A stretch of 64,000 bases of DNA from Cannabis sativa (taxonomy: Eukaryota; Streptophyta; Magnoliopsida; Rosales; Cannabaceae). A program made the position numbers and the translations under genes. Positions 22,093 to 32,581 of this stretch are shown one piece after another; the first letter of the stretch is position 1; every line of letters begins with the position of its first letter. The stretch is from assembly GCF_029168945.1 (NCBI RefSeq), contig NC_083603.1, positions 15,066,001-15,130,000 of the forward strand. Reading direction: 5' to 3'. The notes beneath the pieces are model-generated. The model did not search any database. It saw nothing but the letters and a program-made list of their open reading frames with translations, and was not told the DNA's origin.

Positions 22093-24300
22093 TGTAACAC
22101 CCTAACTACCTTAGGCGTATTACGTGATTTTTAAACGTCTTGTACGGCTCGTTGCTAATCAACGAGGTTTATGGAAAAACGTGATTAATTAAAATTTTGC
22201 TTTTTGATTAAACTTGTAAAACATATTATAAAAGACTCGGGATCCCGATTATAAAAATATTTACAAAAAGTTTCACTTTGTTTAACTATTACATCAAAAT
22301 AAAAGTCGTCTAACGACGATTACAAAAAATTCAGCCTTCTTTGTCCCGAGGATCGTACGCTCCAGCCTAAACGCCCCGAGCATGTACAATCTCATAAGCT
22401 CGCTCACGGTCCATCGGCTATAGCCTTGCCTTTACCTACACATGAACATAAACCGTGAGTCGACGGACTCGGTAAGAAAAGCATAATAATATCATACATA
22501 ACTAATCGCCGTGTCCAACACGATGCGAGTCCGCATTGCCATGTCCAACATGGTGCGAGCCACTTCTTGCCATGTCCAACATGGTGCGGGTTTTGAACGT
22601 TCGGGGGACGGTACTATTGACAAGTATCCTCTGATCGGTCGAACCGGTCATACTCATTTCTTGGTCATACTCCGGCTGTCTCGACGGGATAGGTCAATAG
22701 CCGAACCACCAACCAAGTGTCGGCTGATCGGTCGAGCCGGTCATACTCATTTCTTGGTCATACTCCGGCTGTACCGACGTGACAGGGTTGGATGGTTCGA
22801 AGCCTAAATACATAACTAATGTAGTCTAGCAGGCTTCCTACATGCACGCTAAACATGTAATCTACATATGCATACTGTTATACTAATCTTACACGGATTC
22901 CGATTTCGGGTGTGCTTGGCCAACCCGACCGGAATCGAAGCCGAGCGGCGGATTGCGGCTCCTAAACCATAAAAATCACAACGCTATAAGTGACACGCTA
23001 AATCACTTCCCGGGGACTAAAACTTGAAACTAAAAGTTTCCCTACCGATAAAAAGCATGGCAATACCCCTAAAAATATAAAAACGAGGAAAACTAGGGTT
23101 CTGAAAAATCCCCCAACCGGTAGACCGGTTGCCCAACCGGAATTCCGGTTACGGGAAGTCGGGACCCCCATCCGAATTCCGGATGCACAACCGAATTAGG
23201 TTCCTCGCGAGCGACCAACTAAAAATTCCATAACTCGACCAATTCAACCCCAATTGGTACCAAACTTTCCAGACCTGCTCTAAACCTTCCCTAGAACAAA
23301 TCTAAGGCAACAAACTAACCCAGAAACCACAGAATCAAAAATCACCATTGGAGCTCAAGCTTTGAGTTCCAAACTCAAGCTTGAGCAAATCCACCTAAAC
23401 ATGCATTCCACTAGCTTATATCTACTTAAACTAGCATAATATCACCTCTGAAAACATTTAGAAACAACAGCAACATCACAGAACAAAATATAACATTTTC
23501 TCTCAAAAATCACATATTTTGCATAGGAGATTCAAAGCTTTAAACAACACCACTAGCATGCATTAAAACCTATATAATCCATCCATTTAAAACCTAATTA
23601 AGCTACTGCAAACAACAATTAAGCACAGCAACAAACAACCATACAATCTAACATGCAACCTACCATTTTCACATTAAAAACATCAAGAACACAAAGAAAG
23701 GTTGAGAACCACTTACAAGCAACTAAGGATCACAAAATCTACACAAGAAGGACTTGAATCACCAAGAAAAATCCTTCCTCCTTGCTGCTCAAAGGTGGCC
23801 GAAAAGAGAGAGGCTTGAGAGAGTTTCTTTTTGAAATTTTCTTTCTTTTTTACACTTAGCATAATTTGTAAAAATTGGAAATAAACTAAAGCCACTTATC
23901 TCATTTACTTCAGCCAAAAATATAAACAATTAACATTTATTTTTCAAATAAACAAGTCACTAAAAGACAAAAAGTCATTGGGGCAAAAAGACCATTTTGC
24001 CCCTCCATTCTAAAATCACATAAAAATCACTAAAGGGGTATTTTTGGGACATTCTAAATTCCCAGCCATTCCCGATATTCCCAATGTCTAAAACCCGTTC
24101 CCAAACTACTAACATACTAAGTTGTGATTTCTACTGAGCCAAACGCCGAGTTCCAAAATACCGGACACCGGAAATGCAGAATATGCAAGCTACTGAATAA
24201 CATAAATAACAGTACAATAAATTATTTAAATAGCTATAAATAATTTCATAATTAAACATAAACAACTGCTAATTTCCAAATTAACTAAGCGGGCTTTACA
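22093..24300 (-). repeat. Gypsy-2 LTR3 (shared by copies B and C)
   Basis: 2208 bp, TG..CA ends, bordered by PBS B and PPT C with no target duplication. The region 22510-22700 shows the strongest CTG/CAG-linked divergence from LTR1 (for example TACTG to TGCG and CTGG to CTTGG forms), while flanking kilobases are almost identical. Confidence 0.92.
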
Positions 24301-24301
24301 A

Positions 24302-25936
24302 CTATCCCCCCTTAAAAGGATTTCGTCCCCGAAATCTAACCTGAATAACTCTCGATATTGAGCTCGCATATCCGACTCAAGCTCCCAGTGGCTTCTTCCA
24401 CCTTCTTGTTTTCCGAGAGAACCTTGGCCAGATGCTATGGTCTTATTCCGAAGGACTTTATCCTTTCTATCCGGGATGCCGCATTTGTTCCTCATATGAC
24501 ATGTCTGGCTGAAGCTGAAGACTCTCAAAACTGAGTATATGAGAGGGGTCTGAAACGTATTTTCTCAACATTGAGACATGGAATACGTTGTGCACTTCGA
24601 TAAGTGGAGGCAATGCTAACCGATATGCCACTTGACCTATCTTCTCGAGAATCTCGAAAGGTCCTGTAAACCTAGGGCATAACTTGCCTCTTTTCCCGAA
24701 ACGTTTAATCCCCTTCATCGGAGATACCCGTAAAAATACATGTTCCCCTACTTGGAACTCAACATCCCTGCGTTTCGGATCTGCGTAGCTCTTCTGTCTG
24801 CTCTGTGAGGCAAGCATTCTAGCTTTTATCTTATCTATTGCCTCATTGGTCCGCTGAACTGACTCCGGACCTAGGTATTTCCTCTCCCCTGTCTCATCCC
24901 AGTGGATAGGGGATCTACACTTTCTACCGTACAACAGTTCATAGGGTGCCATCCCTATCGTACTCTGATAACTGTTGTTGTACGAAAATTCTATTAACGG
25001 TAGATATTTACTCCATGAACCCTCAAAGTCCATAACACAGGCTCTCAACATATCCTCCAATATCTGAATTGTCCTTTCGGACTGACCATCTGTCTGAGGA
25101 TGAAATGCTGTACTGAATTTTAGCTTTGTACCCATTGCCCGTTGCAAACTTTGCCAAAATTTGGAGGTGAATTTCGGATCCCTGTCCGAAACTATAGACT
25201 TCGGTACCCCGTGAAGTCTCACTATCTCCCTGACGTACAGTTCTGCCAACTGATCCACTGAAAATGTTATTCTAACCGGCAGAAAATGAGCAGATTTCGT
25301 AAATCGGTCCACCACTACCCAGATGGAATCATACATACCCGTGGTCCTAGGTAACCCGACCACAAAATCCATCGTAATATCCTCCCATTTCCATTCTGGT
25401 AGGGTTAGAGGCTGCAACAACCCTGCTGGTCTCTGATGTTCAGCCTTGATCTGCTGACAGGTGAGGCATCTCGATACGAATTCTACCAAATTCTTCTTCA
25501 TACCGCTCCACCAGAAGTACGGTTTCAAATCTTGGTACATCTTGGTGGTGCCGGGATGCAGAGAATATGGAGTAGAATGAGCCTCCTCAAAGATCTCGTT
25601 CCTCAATTCCACACTGTTCGGAACACAAACCCTGGCTTTATACAAAAGCATTCCACTATCTGACATCGAAAAGTCTTTGGCTTGACCAGCCAATACCTCA
25701 TCTCGGATCTTCACTAACTCCGGATCGGTCATCTGAGCGACTTTTATTCTTTCTAATAAATCAGATTGCAGCGTCAAGTTGTGAAGCTGACCTACCACAA
25801 ACTCAATGCTGGATCTAACCATATCCTCTGCTAGCTGAGGTGAGATCTGAACCATGCTAGCTACTTGCCGGGACCCTTTCTGCTCAGGGCATCGGCCACT
25901 ACATTGGCTTTTCCGGGATGATAGAGGATCTCGCAA
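24302..25936 (-). CDS. Gypsy-2 copy C pol, integrase and tail
   Basis: The main open segment is 24467-25936 (489 codons), from the end of RNase H through the H2C2 finger ([21 protein letters not shown]), the D-D-E core ([23 protein letters not shown]) and the linker to [11 protein letters not shown]. The C-terminal chromodomain-like part (24302-24500) is in another frame, and a one-base-shorter C run in the polypurine tract removes the normal stop, so the frame would run into the LTR. In copy A this tail is continuous, so the breaks here are copy-specific. Confidence 0.85.
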
Positions 25937-26448
25937 TCATAATCCTTCGCTAATTCTAACCAACGCCTTTGTCTCATGTTCAAATCTTTCTGAGTAAAGA
26001 AATACTTGAGACTTTTATGGTCGGTATAGATCTCACACTTCTCTCCATACAGGTAATGCCGCCAAATCTTCAGTGCAAAAACCACTGCGGCCAATTCTAA
26101 ATCATGAGTCGGGTATCGCTGTTCATAATCCTTTAACTGACGGGAGGCATAAGCGATAACCCGATCGGCTTGCATCAATACACACCCCAAACCCTGTTTG
26201 GATGCGTCACAGTAGACTACGAACTTCTCCTTGTCCGAAGGCAAAGCTAGTACCGGAGCAGTAATCAACCTCTGTTTCAGCTCCTGAAAACTAGCTTCGC
26301 ATTTATCTGACCAGATAAATCGCTGATTCTTCTTTGTAAGCTCGGTTAGGGGCATTGAAATTTTGGAGAACCCCTCCACGAACCTACGGTAGTACCCAGC
26401 TAATCCCAAGAAGCTTCTGATCTCATCCTTGTCTTCGGTCTCGGCCAA
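25861..26448 (-). CDS. Gypsy-2 copy C RNase H
   Basis: A 195-codon open segment: the RT connection ([19 protein letters not shown]) followed by a complete RNase H with [22 protein letters not shown] and VVADALSR. RNase H degrades the RNA strand of the hybrid during reverse transcription. A missing base at about 25869 (CTTGCCGGGA against CTTGCCCGGGA in A and B) separates it from the integrase frame. A break near 26420-26450 separates it from RT. Confidence 0.85.
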   Translation of the reverse strand: MAETEDKDEIRSFLGLAGYYRRFVEGFSKISMPLTELTKKNQRFIWSDKCEASFQELKQRLITAPVLALPSDKEKFVVYCDASKQGLGCVLMQADRVIAYASRQLKDYEQRYPTHDLELAAVVFALKIWRHYLYGEKCEIYTDHKSLKYFFTQKDLNMRQRRWLELAKDYDCEILYHPGKANVVADALSRKGPGK

Positions 26449-28073
26449 TCCACGACGGATTCAATCTTCCCGGGATCCACCTTGATCCCATCTTTACTCA
26501 CAATGTGCCTTAGGAAGGACACCTGAGACAACCAGAACTCACATTTCTTGAACTTGGCGTAGAGCTTATGTTCTCGAAGTCGTTGCAGTACCATCTGAAG
26601 ATGTAACCCATGCTCCACTTCTGATTGAGAGTACACGAGGATGTCGTCGATAAACACAATCACACAGATATCGAGGAAATCCTTGAATACTCTATTCATC
26701 AGGTCCATGAATGCTGCAGGAGCATTGGTTAGTCCGAATGACATAACCAGAAACTCGTAATGTCCATACCTAGTGCGGAAAGCCGTCTTCGGAATGTCCT
26801 CCTCTCGGATTCTCAACTGATGATAACCCGAACGGAGATCAATCTTAGAAAAAACCGTCTTCCCCTGAAGCTGATCGAACAAGTCATCGATCCTAGGTAA
26901 TGGATATTTATTCTTCACCGTCAACTTGTTCAACTCTCTGTAGTCGGTGCACATCCTCATAGATCCATCCTTCTTCTTGACGAACAAAACCGGGGCTCCC
27001 CAGGGTGACACACTGGGCCGAATGAACCCTATGTCAAGCAACCCTTGGAGCTGAATCTTTAATTCCTTAAGTTCAGCTGGAGCCATCCTATACGGAGCTT
27101 TGGAAACCGGATCCACCCCTGGTGCCAAGTCGATCACGAAATCAATTTCCCGCTGAGGTGGTAACCCTGGAAGTTCTTCGGGAAAAACGTCCAAAAATTC
27201 CCGAACCACTCTGATGTCCTCTGGCCGAATGGTGTCTGGCCAAGTGGTGTCCACCACCACGGCCGTAAACCCTAAGCACCCACCGTGCAATAATTCTCTC
27301 GCTGACATAGCCGAGATCACCGGGATCCGAGATCCCTGAACCGAACCCACAAATACAAACGGTTCTTCACTTTCCGGTTGGAAGACCACCATCTTCCTCT
27401 TACAGTCAATGCTCGCCGAATATTTAGATAGGAAATCCATTCCTAAAATAATATCGAATTCGACTAAGCTCATCTCTATCAGATCAGCGCTTAACTCTCT
27501 ACCATCTATCCTGATCGGCATAGACCTAATCCACCTATTGGAGATAACACATTCTCCGCCAGGTAACAGGGTTCCAAACCCTGATTCATATCTATCAAAG
27601 GGTCTACCCAACTTACTAAAGACTCTGGCCGCCACATAAGAATGTGTAGCCTCAGAATCAAACAGCACTGAATAAAGTGAGTTGTTAATAAAAAGCTGAC
27701 CTGTAACAACTGATGGGCTGGCATCTGCATCAGCCTGCGTGATAGCGAACACCCTGGCTGGAGTGGGTATCACTGGAGCTCTCGGTGCCTCTGGCCGGAG
27801 CTGGGGACATTCCCTCTTGAAGTGTCCGGGCATGCCACAATGAAAGCATCCCTGACCCTTGCACTCACCCCGATGATGCCTCTTGCAACTAGGGCACTCG
27901 GGATAGGAGAATCGGGTCTCAGTACCACCAGGACGACTCCTCGTTGCGGTTCCCCGAACCTCTTGTTCGACTCGAGCCGCCGGAAGCGGTGGGTGCCCTC
28001 TTCCTCGATCAATGGCCGAACCACTACTCCCCCTGCTATAGCCCGATGCGGGGAGGGGTAGGAGCCCCGCCAC
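26400..28073 (-). CDS. Gypsy-2 copy C nucleocapsid, protease and RT in one frame
   Basis: A 557-codon open segment. Order: CCHC knuckle [14 protein letters not shown] (27807-27848), protease with active-site segment [12 protein letters not shown] (D-S-E codons at 27651-27659) and flap/C-terminal [19 protein letters not shown], then RT with [27 protein letters not shown] and catalytic FIDD (26643-26654), into the thumb. That nucleocapsid, protease and RT share one frame suggests the family makes a single gag-pol polyprotein. The protease has Glu where retropepsins normally have Gly (D-S/T-G); the same codon is visible in copy A despite its frameshift. Confidence 0.9.
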   Translation of the reverse strand: MAGLLPLPASGYSRGSSGSAIDRGRGHPPLPAARVEQEVRGTATRSRPGGTETRFSYPECPSCKRHHRGECKGQGCFHCGMPGHFKRECPQLRPEAPRAPVIPTPARVFAITQADADASPSVVTGQLFINNSLYSVLFDSEATHSYVAARVFSKLGRPFDRYESGFGTLLPGGECVISNRWIRSMPIRIDGRELSADLIEMSLVEFDIILGMDFLSKYSASIDCKRKMVVFQPESEEPFVFVGSVQGSRIPVISAMSARELLHGGCLGFTAVVVDTTWPDTIRPEDIRVVREFLDVFPEELPGLPPQREIDFVIDLAPGVDPVSKAPYRMAPAELKELKIQLQGLLDIGFIRPSVSPWGAPVLFVKKKDGSMRMCTDYRELNKLTVKNKYPLPRIDDLFDQLQGKTVFSKIDLRSGYHQLRIREEDIPKTAFRTRYGHYEFLVMSFGLTNAPAAFMDLMNRVFKDFLDICVIVFIDDILVYSQSEVEHGLHLQMVLQRLREHKLYAKFKKCEFWLSQVSFLRHIVSKDGIKVDPGKIESVVDWPRPKTRMRSEASWD

Positions 28074-28971
28074 TAACCGGAGTACTCAATGATTCTGACA
28101 TGCACCCCACTGCGCCCTCAGTCGCAGTGCCTTCTCCACCATCTGAGCATAGGTGGTGTTGTCGTCTGTGGGTGATCATCAGGTCATGCCTGATCTTGCG
28201 ATTCAACCCGTCCAGATGTTTCTCCTCTTGCTGAAGTCGGTCGGCACAATTCCCGAGGCTAACCTCGCCAGCCGGTCAACCGAGTAGTATACTCGGTGAC
28301 GCTCATGTTCTCTGGCCGGGTCGGGTGAACGAACTCTTTCCTCTTGGCGCTTCGACCGCCTCATTGTAGTATTTCGCATTAAAGAGTTCACGAAACCTTT
28401 CCCGGGTCATGGTGGTGACATCGTGAATGCGAGACACCATGTCCCACCATACCGGGCGTCCTCACAGGCCCGAAACGTGGCGCACACCACTGCAGCCGTT
28501 CTAGGTGACACCCATGAAATTCGGGATTCGGTAATCACCGTTAGCCCTTTGTTTGGCTTTCATCACGTCCGACCTCCCGGGAATACGGAGGTGCTTGCTT
28601 CCGAACCGCTCATACAATGGTTCCAATCTATGGGCCGCCACCACTATCTCGGCACAGGCGGCGAGGGGCGGTGCCACCGGAACTACGGGCACAGAGGCTG
28701 CGGGAGCACCCTGCCGTCTCAACCTGCGAATCTCGAGGTCTTGCTCTTCGATCCGGGCTTGCATCTCCGCAAACCGCAACTCCCAATTCGGGGCTCCACG
28801 ATCGGGTGGGGAGCACTGGGCAGCTTGTGGCGGGTTCTCATCACCCCGGCCACGAGCCACCGCCTCGGGGACCTCTCGCCTCGGCCCCTAGCGGTGGGGA
28901 AACTGAGCTCCCTGTCCCTGATTCGACCCTACGGAGTTGCCCTGACTCCTGGTAGTCCGCCTGGCGTCCAT
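28074..28971 (-). pseudogene. Gypsy-2 copy C gag N-terminal and capsid, frame-broken
   Basis: ATG at 28969-28971. Pieces: N-terminus and helical LRFAEMQARIEEQDLEIRRL (28501-28860) and capsid fragments (28203-28391). The capsid-to-nucleocapsid stretch 28074-28200 carries several indels relative to copy B, for example GTGGGTGATC for GTGGTGATC. Overlapping open frames on the plus strand are shadows. Confidence 0.75.
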
Positions 28972-29236
28972 CTAGTTAGAACCGCCTGCGAAACCAAGAG
29001 TTGGCATATCAGGTCGTATTCAAGGCGAGCTTACTAATGCCGCTTAATTTGGAAATTAGAAACGAAACATGCGCCTATTCTACTATCAGGCTACTAACAT
29101 GCTTCCTAACAGGCTTTTCTTTTTCATAACTGAATAAAATAAACTACTAAAGCAATAAAGGCTTGCGAACCGTGAACCGAGCTAGCTGGCGATGATGATT
29201 GTACATGTCGTGACGATCTTCGGAAGACAACACAGC

Positions 29237-29249
29237 GGCTACGATACCA
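29237..29249 (-). other. Primer binding site, gypsy-2 copy C (altered)
   Basis: Identical to copy B: the complement reads TGGTATCGTAGCC, two mismatches from the iMet-complementary sequence kept in copy A. It sits three bases inside LTR4. Confidence 0.7.
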
Positions 29250-29252
29250 AAT

Positions 29253-31463
29253 TGTAACACCCTAACTCCCTTAGGCGTATTACGTGATTTTTAAACGTAC
29301 TGTGCAACTCGTTGCTAATCAACGAGGTTTATGGAAAAACGTGATTAATTAAAATTTTGCTTTTTGATTAAACTTGTAAAACATATTATAAAAGACTCGG
29401 GATCCCGATTATAAAAATATTTACAAAAAGTTTCACTGTTTAACTATTACATCAAAATAAAAGTCGTCTAACGACAGTTACAAAAAATTCAGCCTTCTTT
29501 GTCCGAGGATCGTACGCTCCAGGGCCTAAACGCCCCGACATGTACAATCTCATAAGCTCGCTCACGGTCCATCGGCTATAGCCTTGCCTTTACCTACACA
29601 TGAACATAAACCGTGAGTCGACGGACTCGATGAAAAGCATAATAATATCATACATAACTAGCTGCCGTGTCCAACACGATACCGAGTCCCGCTTACCGCC
29701 ATGTCCAACATGGTGCGAGCCACTTCTTGCCATGTCCAACATGGTGCGAGTTTTGAACGTTCGGGGGACGGTACTATTGACAAGTATCCTCCTGATCGGT
29801 CGAGCCGGTCATACTCCATTTCTTGGTCATACTCCGGCTGTCTGCAGACGGGATAGGTCAATAGCCGAACCACCAACCAAGTGTCGGCTGATCGGTCGAG
29901 CCGGTCATACTCATTCTTGGTCATACTCCGGCTGTCTCGACGTGACGGGGTTGGATGGTTCGAAGCCTAAATACATAACTAATGTAGTCTAGCAGGCTTC
30001 CTACATGCACGCTAAACATGTAATCTACATATGCATCTTGTTATACTAATCTTACCTCGGATTCCGATTTCGTGTGTCTTGGCCAACCCGACCGGAACCG
30101 AAGCCGAGCGCGGATTACCGGCTCCTAAACCATAAAAATCACAACGCTATAAGTGACACGCTAAATCACTTCCGGGGACTAAAACTTGAAACTAAAAGTT
30201 TCCCTACCGATAAAAAGCATGGCAATACCCCTAAAAATATAAAAACGAGGAAAACTAGGGTTACGAAAAATCCCCCAACCCAGGTAGGCCAGGTTGCCCA
30301 ACCGGAATTCCGGTTCGGGAAATTCGGGACCCCCATCCGAATTCGGATGCACAACCGGAATTCGGTTCCTCGCGAGCGACCAACTAAAAATTCCACAACT
30401 CGACCAATTCAACCCCAATTGGTACCAAACTTTCCGGACACACTCTAAACCTTCCCTAGAACAAATCTAAGGCAACAAACTAACCCGAAACCACGAATCA
30501 AAAATCACCATTGGAGCTCAAGCTTTGAGTTCCAAACTCAAGCTTGAGCAAATCCACCTAAACATGCATTCCACTAGCTTATATCTACTTAAACTAGCAT
30601 AATATCACCTCTGAAAACATTTAGAAACAACAGCAACATCACAGAACAAAATATAACATTTTCTCTCAAAAATCACATATTTTGCATAGGAGATTCAAAG
30701 CTTTAAACAACACCACTAGCATGCATTAAAACCTATATAATCCATCCATTTAAAACCTAATTAAGCTACTGCAAACAACAATTAAGCACAGCAACAAACA
30801 ACCATACAATCTAACATGCAACCTACCATTTTCACATTAAAAACATCAAGAACACAAAGAAAGGTTGAGAACCACTTACAAGCAACTAAGGATCACAAAA
30901 TCTACACAAGAAGGACTTGAATCACCAAGAAAAATCCTTCCTCCTTGCTGCTCAAAGGTGGCCGAAAAGAGAGAGGCTTGAGAGAGTTTCTTTTTGAAAT
31001 TTTCTTTCTTTTTTACACTTAGCATAATTTGTAAAAATTGGAAATAAACTAAAGCCACTTATCTCATTTACTTCAGCCAAAAATATAAACAATTAACATT
31101 TATTTTTCAAATAAACAAGTCACTAAAAGACAAAAAGTCATTGGGGCAAAAAGACCATTTTGCCCCTCCATTCTAAAATCACATAAAAATCACTAAAGGG
31201 GTATTTTTGGGACATTCTAAATTCCCGGCCATTCCCGACATTCCCAATGTCTAAAACCCGTCCCCAAACTACTAACATACTAAGTTGTGATTTCTACTGA
31301 GCCAAACGCCGAGTTCCAAAATACCGGACACCGGAAATGCAGAATATGCAAGCTACTGAATAACATAAATAACAGTACAATAAATTATTTAAATAGCTAT
31401 AAATAATTTCATAATTAAACATAAACAACTGCTAATTTCCAAATTAACTAAGCGGGCTTTACA
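29253..31463 (-). repeat. Gypsy-2 LTR4 (outer 5' LTR of the array)
   Basis: 2211 bp, TG..CA ends. The outer end at 31463 is followed by the CATCG duplicate and then gypsy-1 LTR. A few private differences lie near 31226-31262 (CCGGCC, CGACAT, CGTCCC). Confidence 0.92.
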
Positions 31464-32173
31464 CATCGTACTGGTTAAGAGTGATATTAACCCCCGAAAG
31501 TATGAATTGGTACTATCATAGCGACACAACCATTGTGTCGGTTCAGCAGTACAGGCATCGTACTGGTTAAGAGTGATATCATGGCCAATTATACTTTTGG
31601 GTGTTATTGATGTTATCATAGCGGCACGAACATAGTGCCGGTCCTACAGCACGATTATAAAGCTGGTAGGAGTGATATCATGGTCAATAGCACAAGCAGT
31701 TAGAACGTTCTTACTCATATGTTAAGCTCTGTAAATAGGTGTATGGGCGCCTATTTACAGATCGAAATTTATATGATATGTTATATGCATTTCTTACTGA
31801 GTCTGTTGACTCACAGTTCTGCTTCCATGTGTAGGTAAAGGAAAGGCGAAGGCTGAACAGGAGTGAACCTGAGCTCGGGTGGGATTGTACATGTCAAAGC
31901 AGCGCGACCTGGAGTGTACGGTCTCGGGACATCTGGGGATCTTATTTCGATAGTCGCTGTGCGACCTGTAACAGTTATATATTTTGGAATGTTAAGTTTT
32001 AAAAATATAAAATCGGGATCCCGATATATGTAAATATTTTATTACATTTCAAAGTTTAATAATTAATATAAAAGTTTTAATTTGACACGTTTTTCGAGAA
32101 AACTCTTTGACTAGCAAAGACTGCACTATAATTGAAAAAGCATTGTAGCGTGCCTTAGCATTAGGGCGTTACA
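31464..32173 (+). repeat. Gypsy-1 5' LTR, second part
   Basis: Begins with the CATCG duplicate (31464-31468) and continues the gypsy-1 LTR to GGGCGTTACA at 32173, matching 45990-46670. It contains two hairpin repeats (31522-31540, 31622-31640) and a conserved block around 31800-31930 (GTAGGTAAAGG ... GATTGTACATGTC) that also occurs, reverse-complemented, in gypsy-2 LTRs. So the two families are related. Confidence 0.88.
31522..31640 (+). repeat. LTR hairpin repeats of gypsy-1 (5' LTR)
   Basis: CGACACAA-CCA-TTGTGTCG (31522-31540) and CGGCAC-GAACATA-GTGCCG (31622-31640) lie in diverged tandem units that each end in ACTGGTTAAGAGTGATAT-like or similar sequence. The preceding copy is at 7708-7725. 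The A-T pair at stem position 3 becomes a G-C pair in the last copy, keeping the stem. The 3' LTR has the full set at 45961-45979, 46053-46071 and 46153-46171. Confidence 0.65.
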
Positions 32174-32177
32174 ATTT

Positions 32178-32196
32178 TGGTATCAGAGCCGCCAGG
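32178..32196 (+). other. Primer binding site of gypsy-1 (tRNA-iMet)
   Basis: TGGTATCAGAGCCGCCAGG, four bases after the 5' LTR end. The first 13 bases are complementary to initiator tRNA-Met. It is identical to the PBS of gypsy-2 copy A, which supports close relationship. 32197-32445 is untranslated leader. Confidence 0.85.
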
Positions 32197-32445
32197 TTTG
32201 TCTACCGAAGCTTGCTAAGACATGTACAATCTTCATCAGAGAAAGCTCGGTTCACGGTTCAGTAAGCCCGTACTTGTTTAGTATTTTAAATAATTATGAA
32301 TGTGAAAGCATATTAGGAAGCATATTAGATTATATTTATTTATGTTAAGTGCAATGCCTTAAAATCCGTAAGTGCGGTAGTAAGTATGTAAATAGGTCGT
32401 TGCCTGACCAGGCTGACTTACTAACTGACAGGTTAGTCTTATAGA

Positions 32446-32576
32446 ATGGACACCTGGTGCAATATTGAGAGTCAGAGTAAAGTGGCCAGGACTAGTAACG
32501 GTTGGAGAGAATGGAGTCCAAGTTGTCCCCGTAACCAAGGTGAAAGCCCTTGGAGGGCTTCCGACGGAAGTGATGG
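32446..32576 (+). pseudogene. Gypsy-1 gag, N-terminal fragment
   Basis: ATG at 32446 opens MDTW followed by polar sequence, in the same place relative to the PBS as the gypsy-2 gag start (MDA). The frame is cut by the gypsy-3 insertion; the duplicated target TTATC is at 32577-32581 and 40635-40639. Gag resumes at 40640. Confidence 0.55.
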
Positions 32577-32581
32577 TTATC

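Larger units (their letters stand above)
7747..31463 (-). mobile_element. Gypsy-2 tandem array: four LTRs alternating with three internal domains
   Basis: Order on the plus strand: LTR1 (7747-9967), internal A, LTR2 (14929-17135), internal B, LTR3 (22093-24300), internal C, LTR4 (29253-31463). All units are on the minus strand, with a period of about 7.16-7.18 kb. The whole array starts TGTAACACCC, ends GGGCTTTACA, and has one 5-bp duplication CATCG (7742-7746 and 31464-31468). Inner LTRs have no target duplication; a PPT and a PBS border them directly. One insertion followed by LTR-LTR unequal recombination would give this; a concatemer or an assembly duplication are alternatives. The units are nearly identical apart from patches of CAG/CTG-linked differences. 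Confidence 0.9.
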
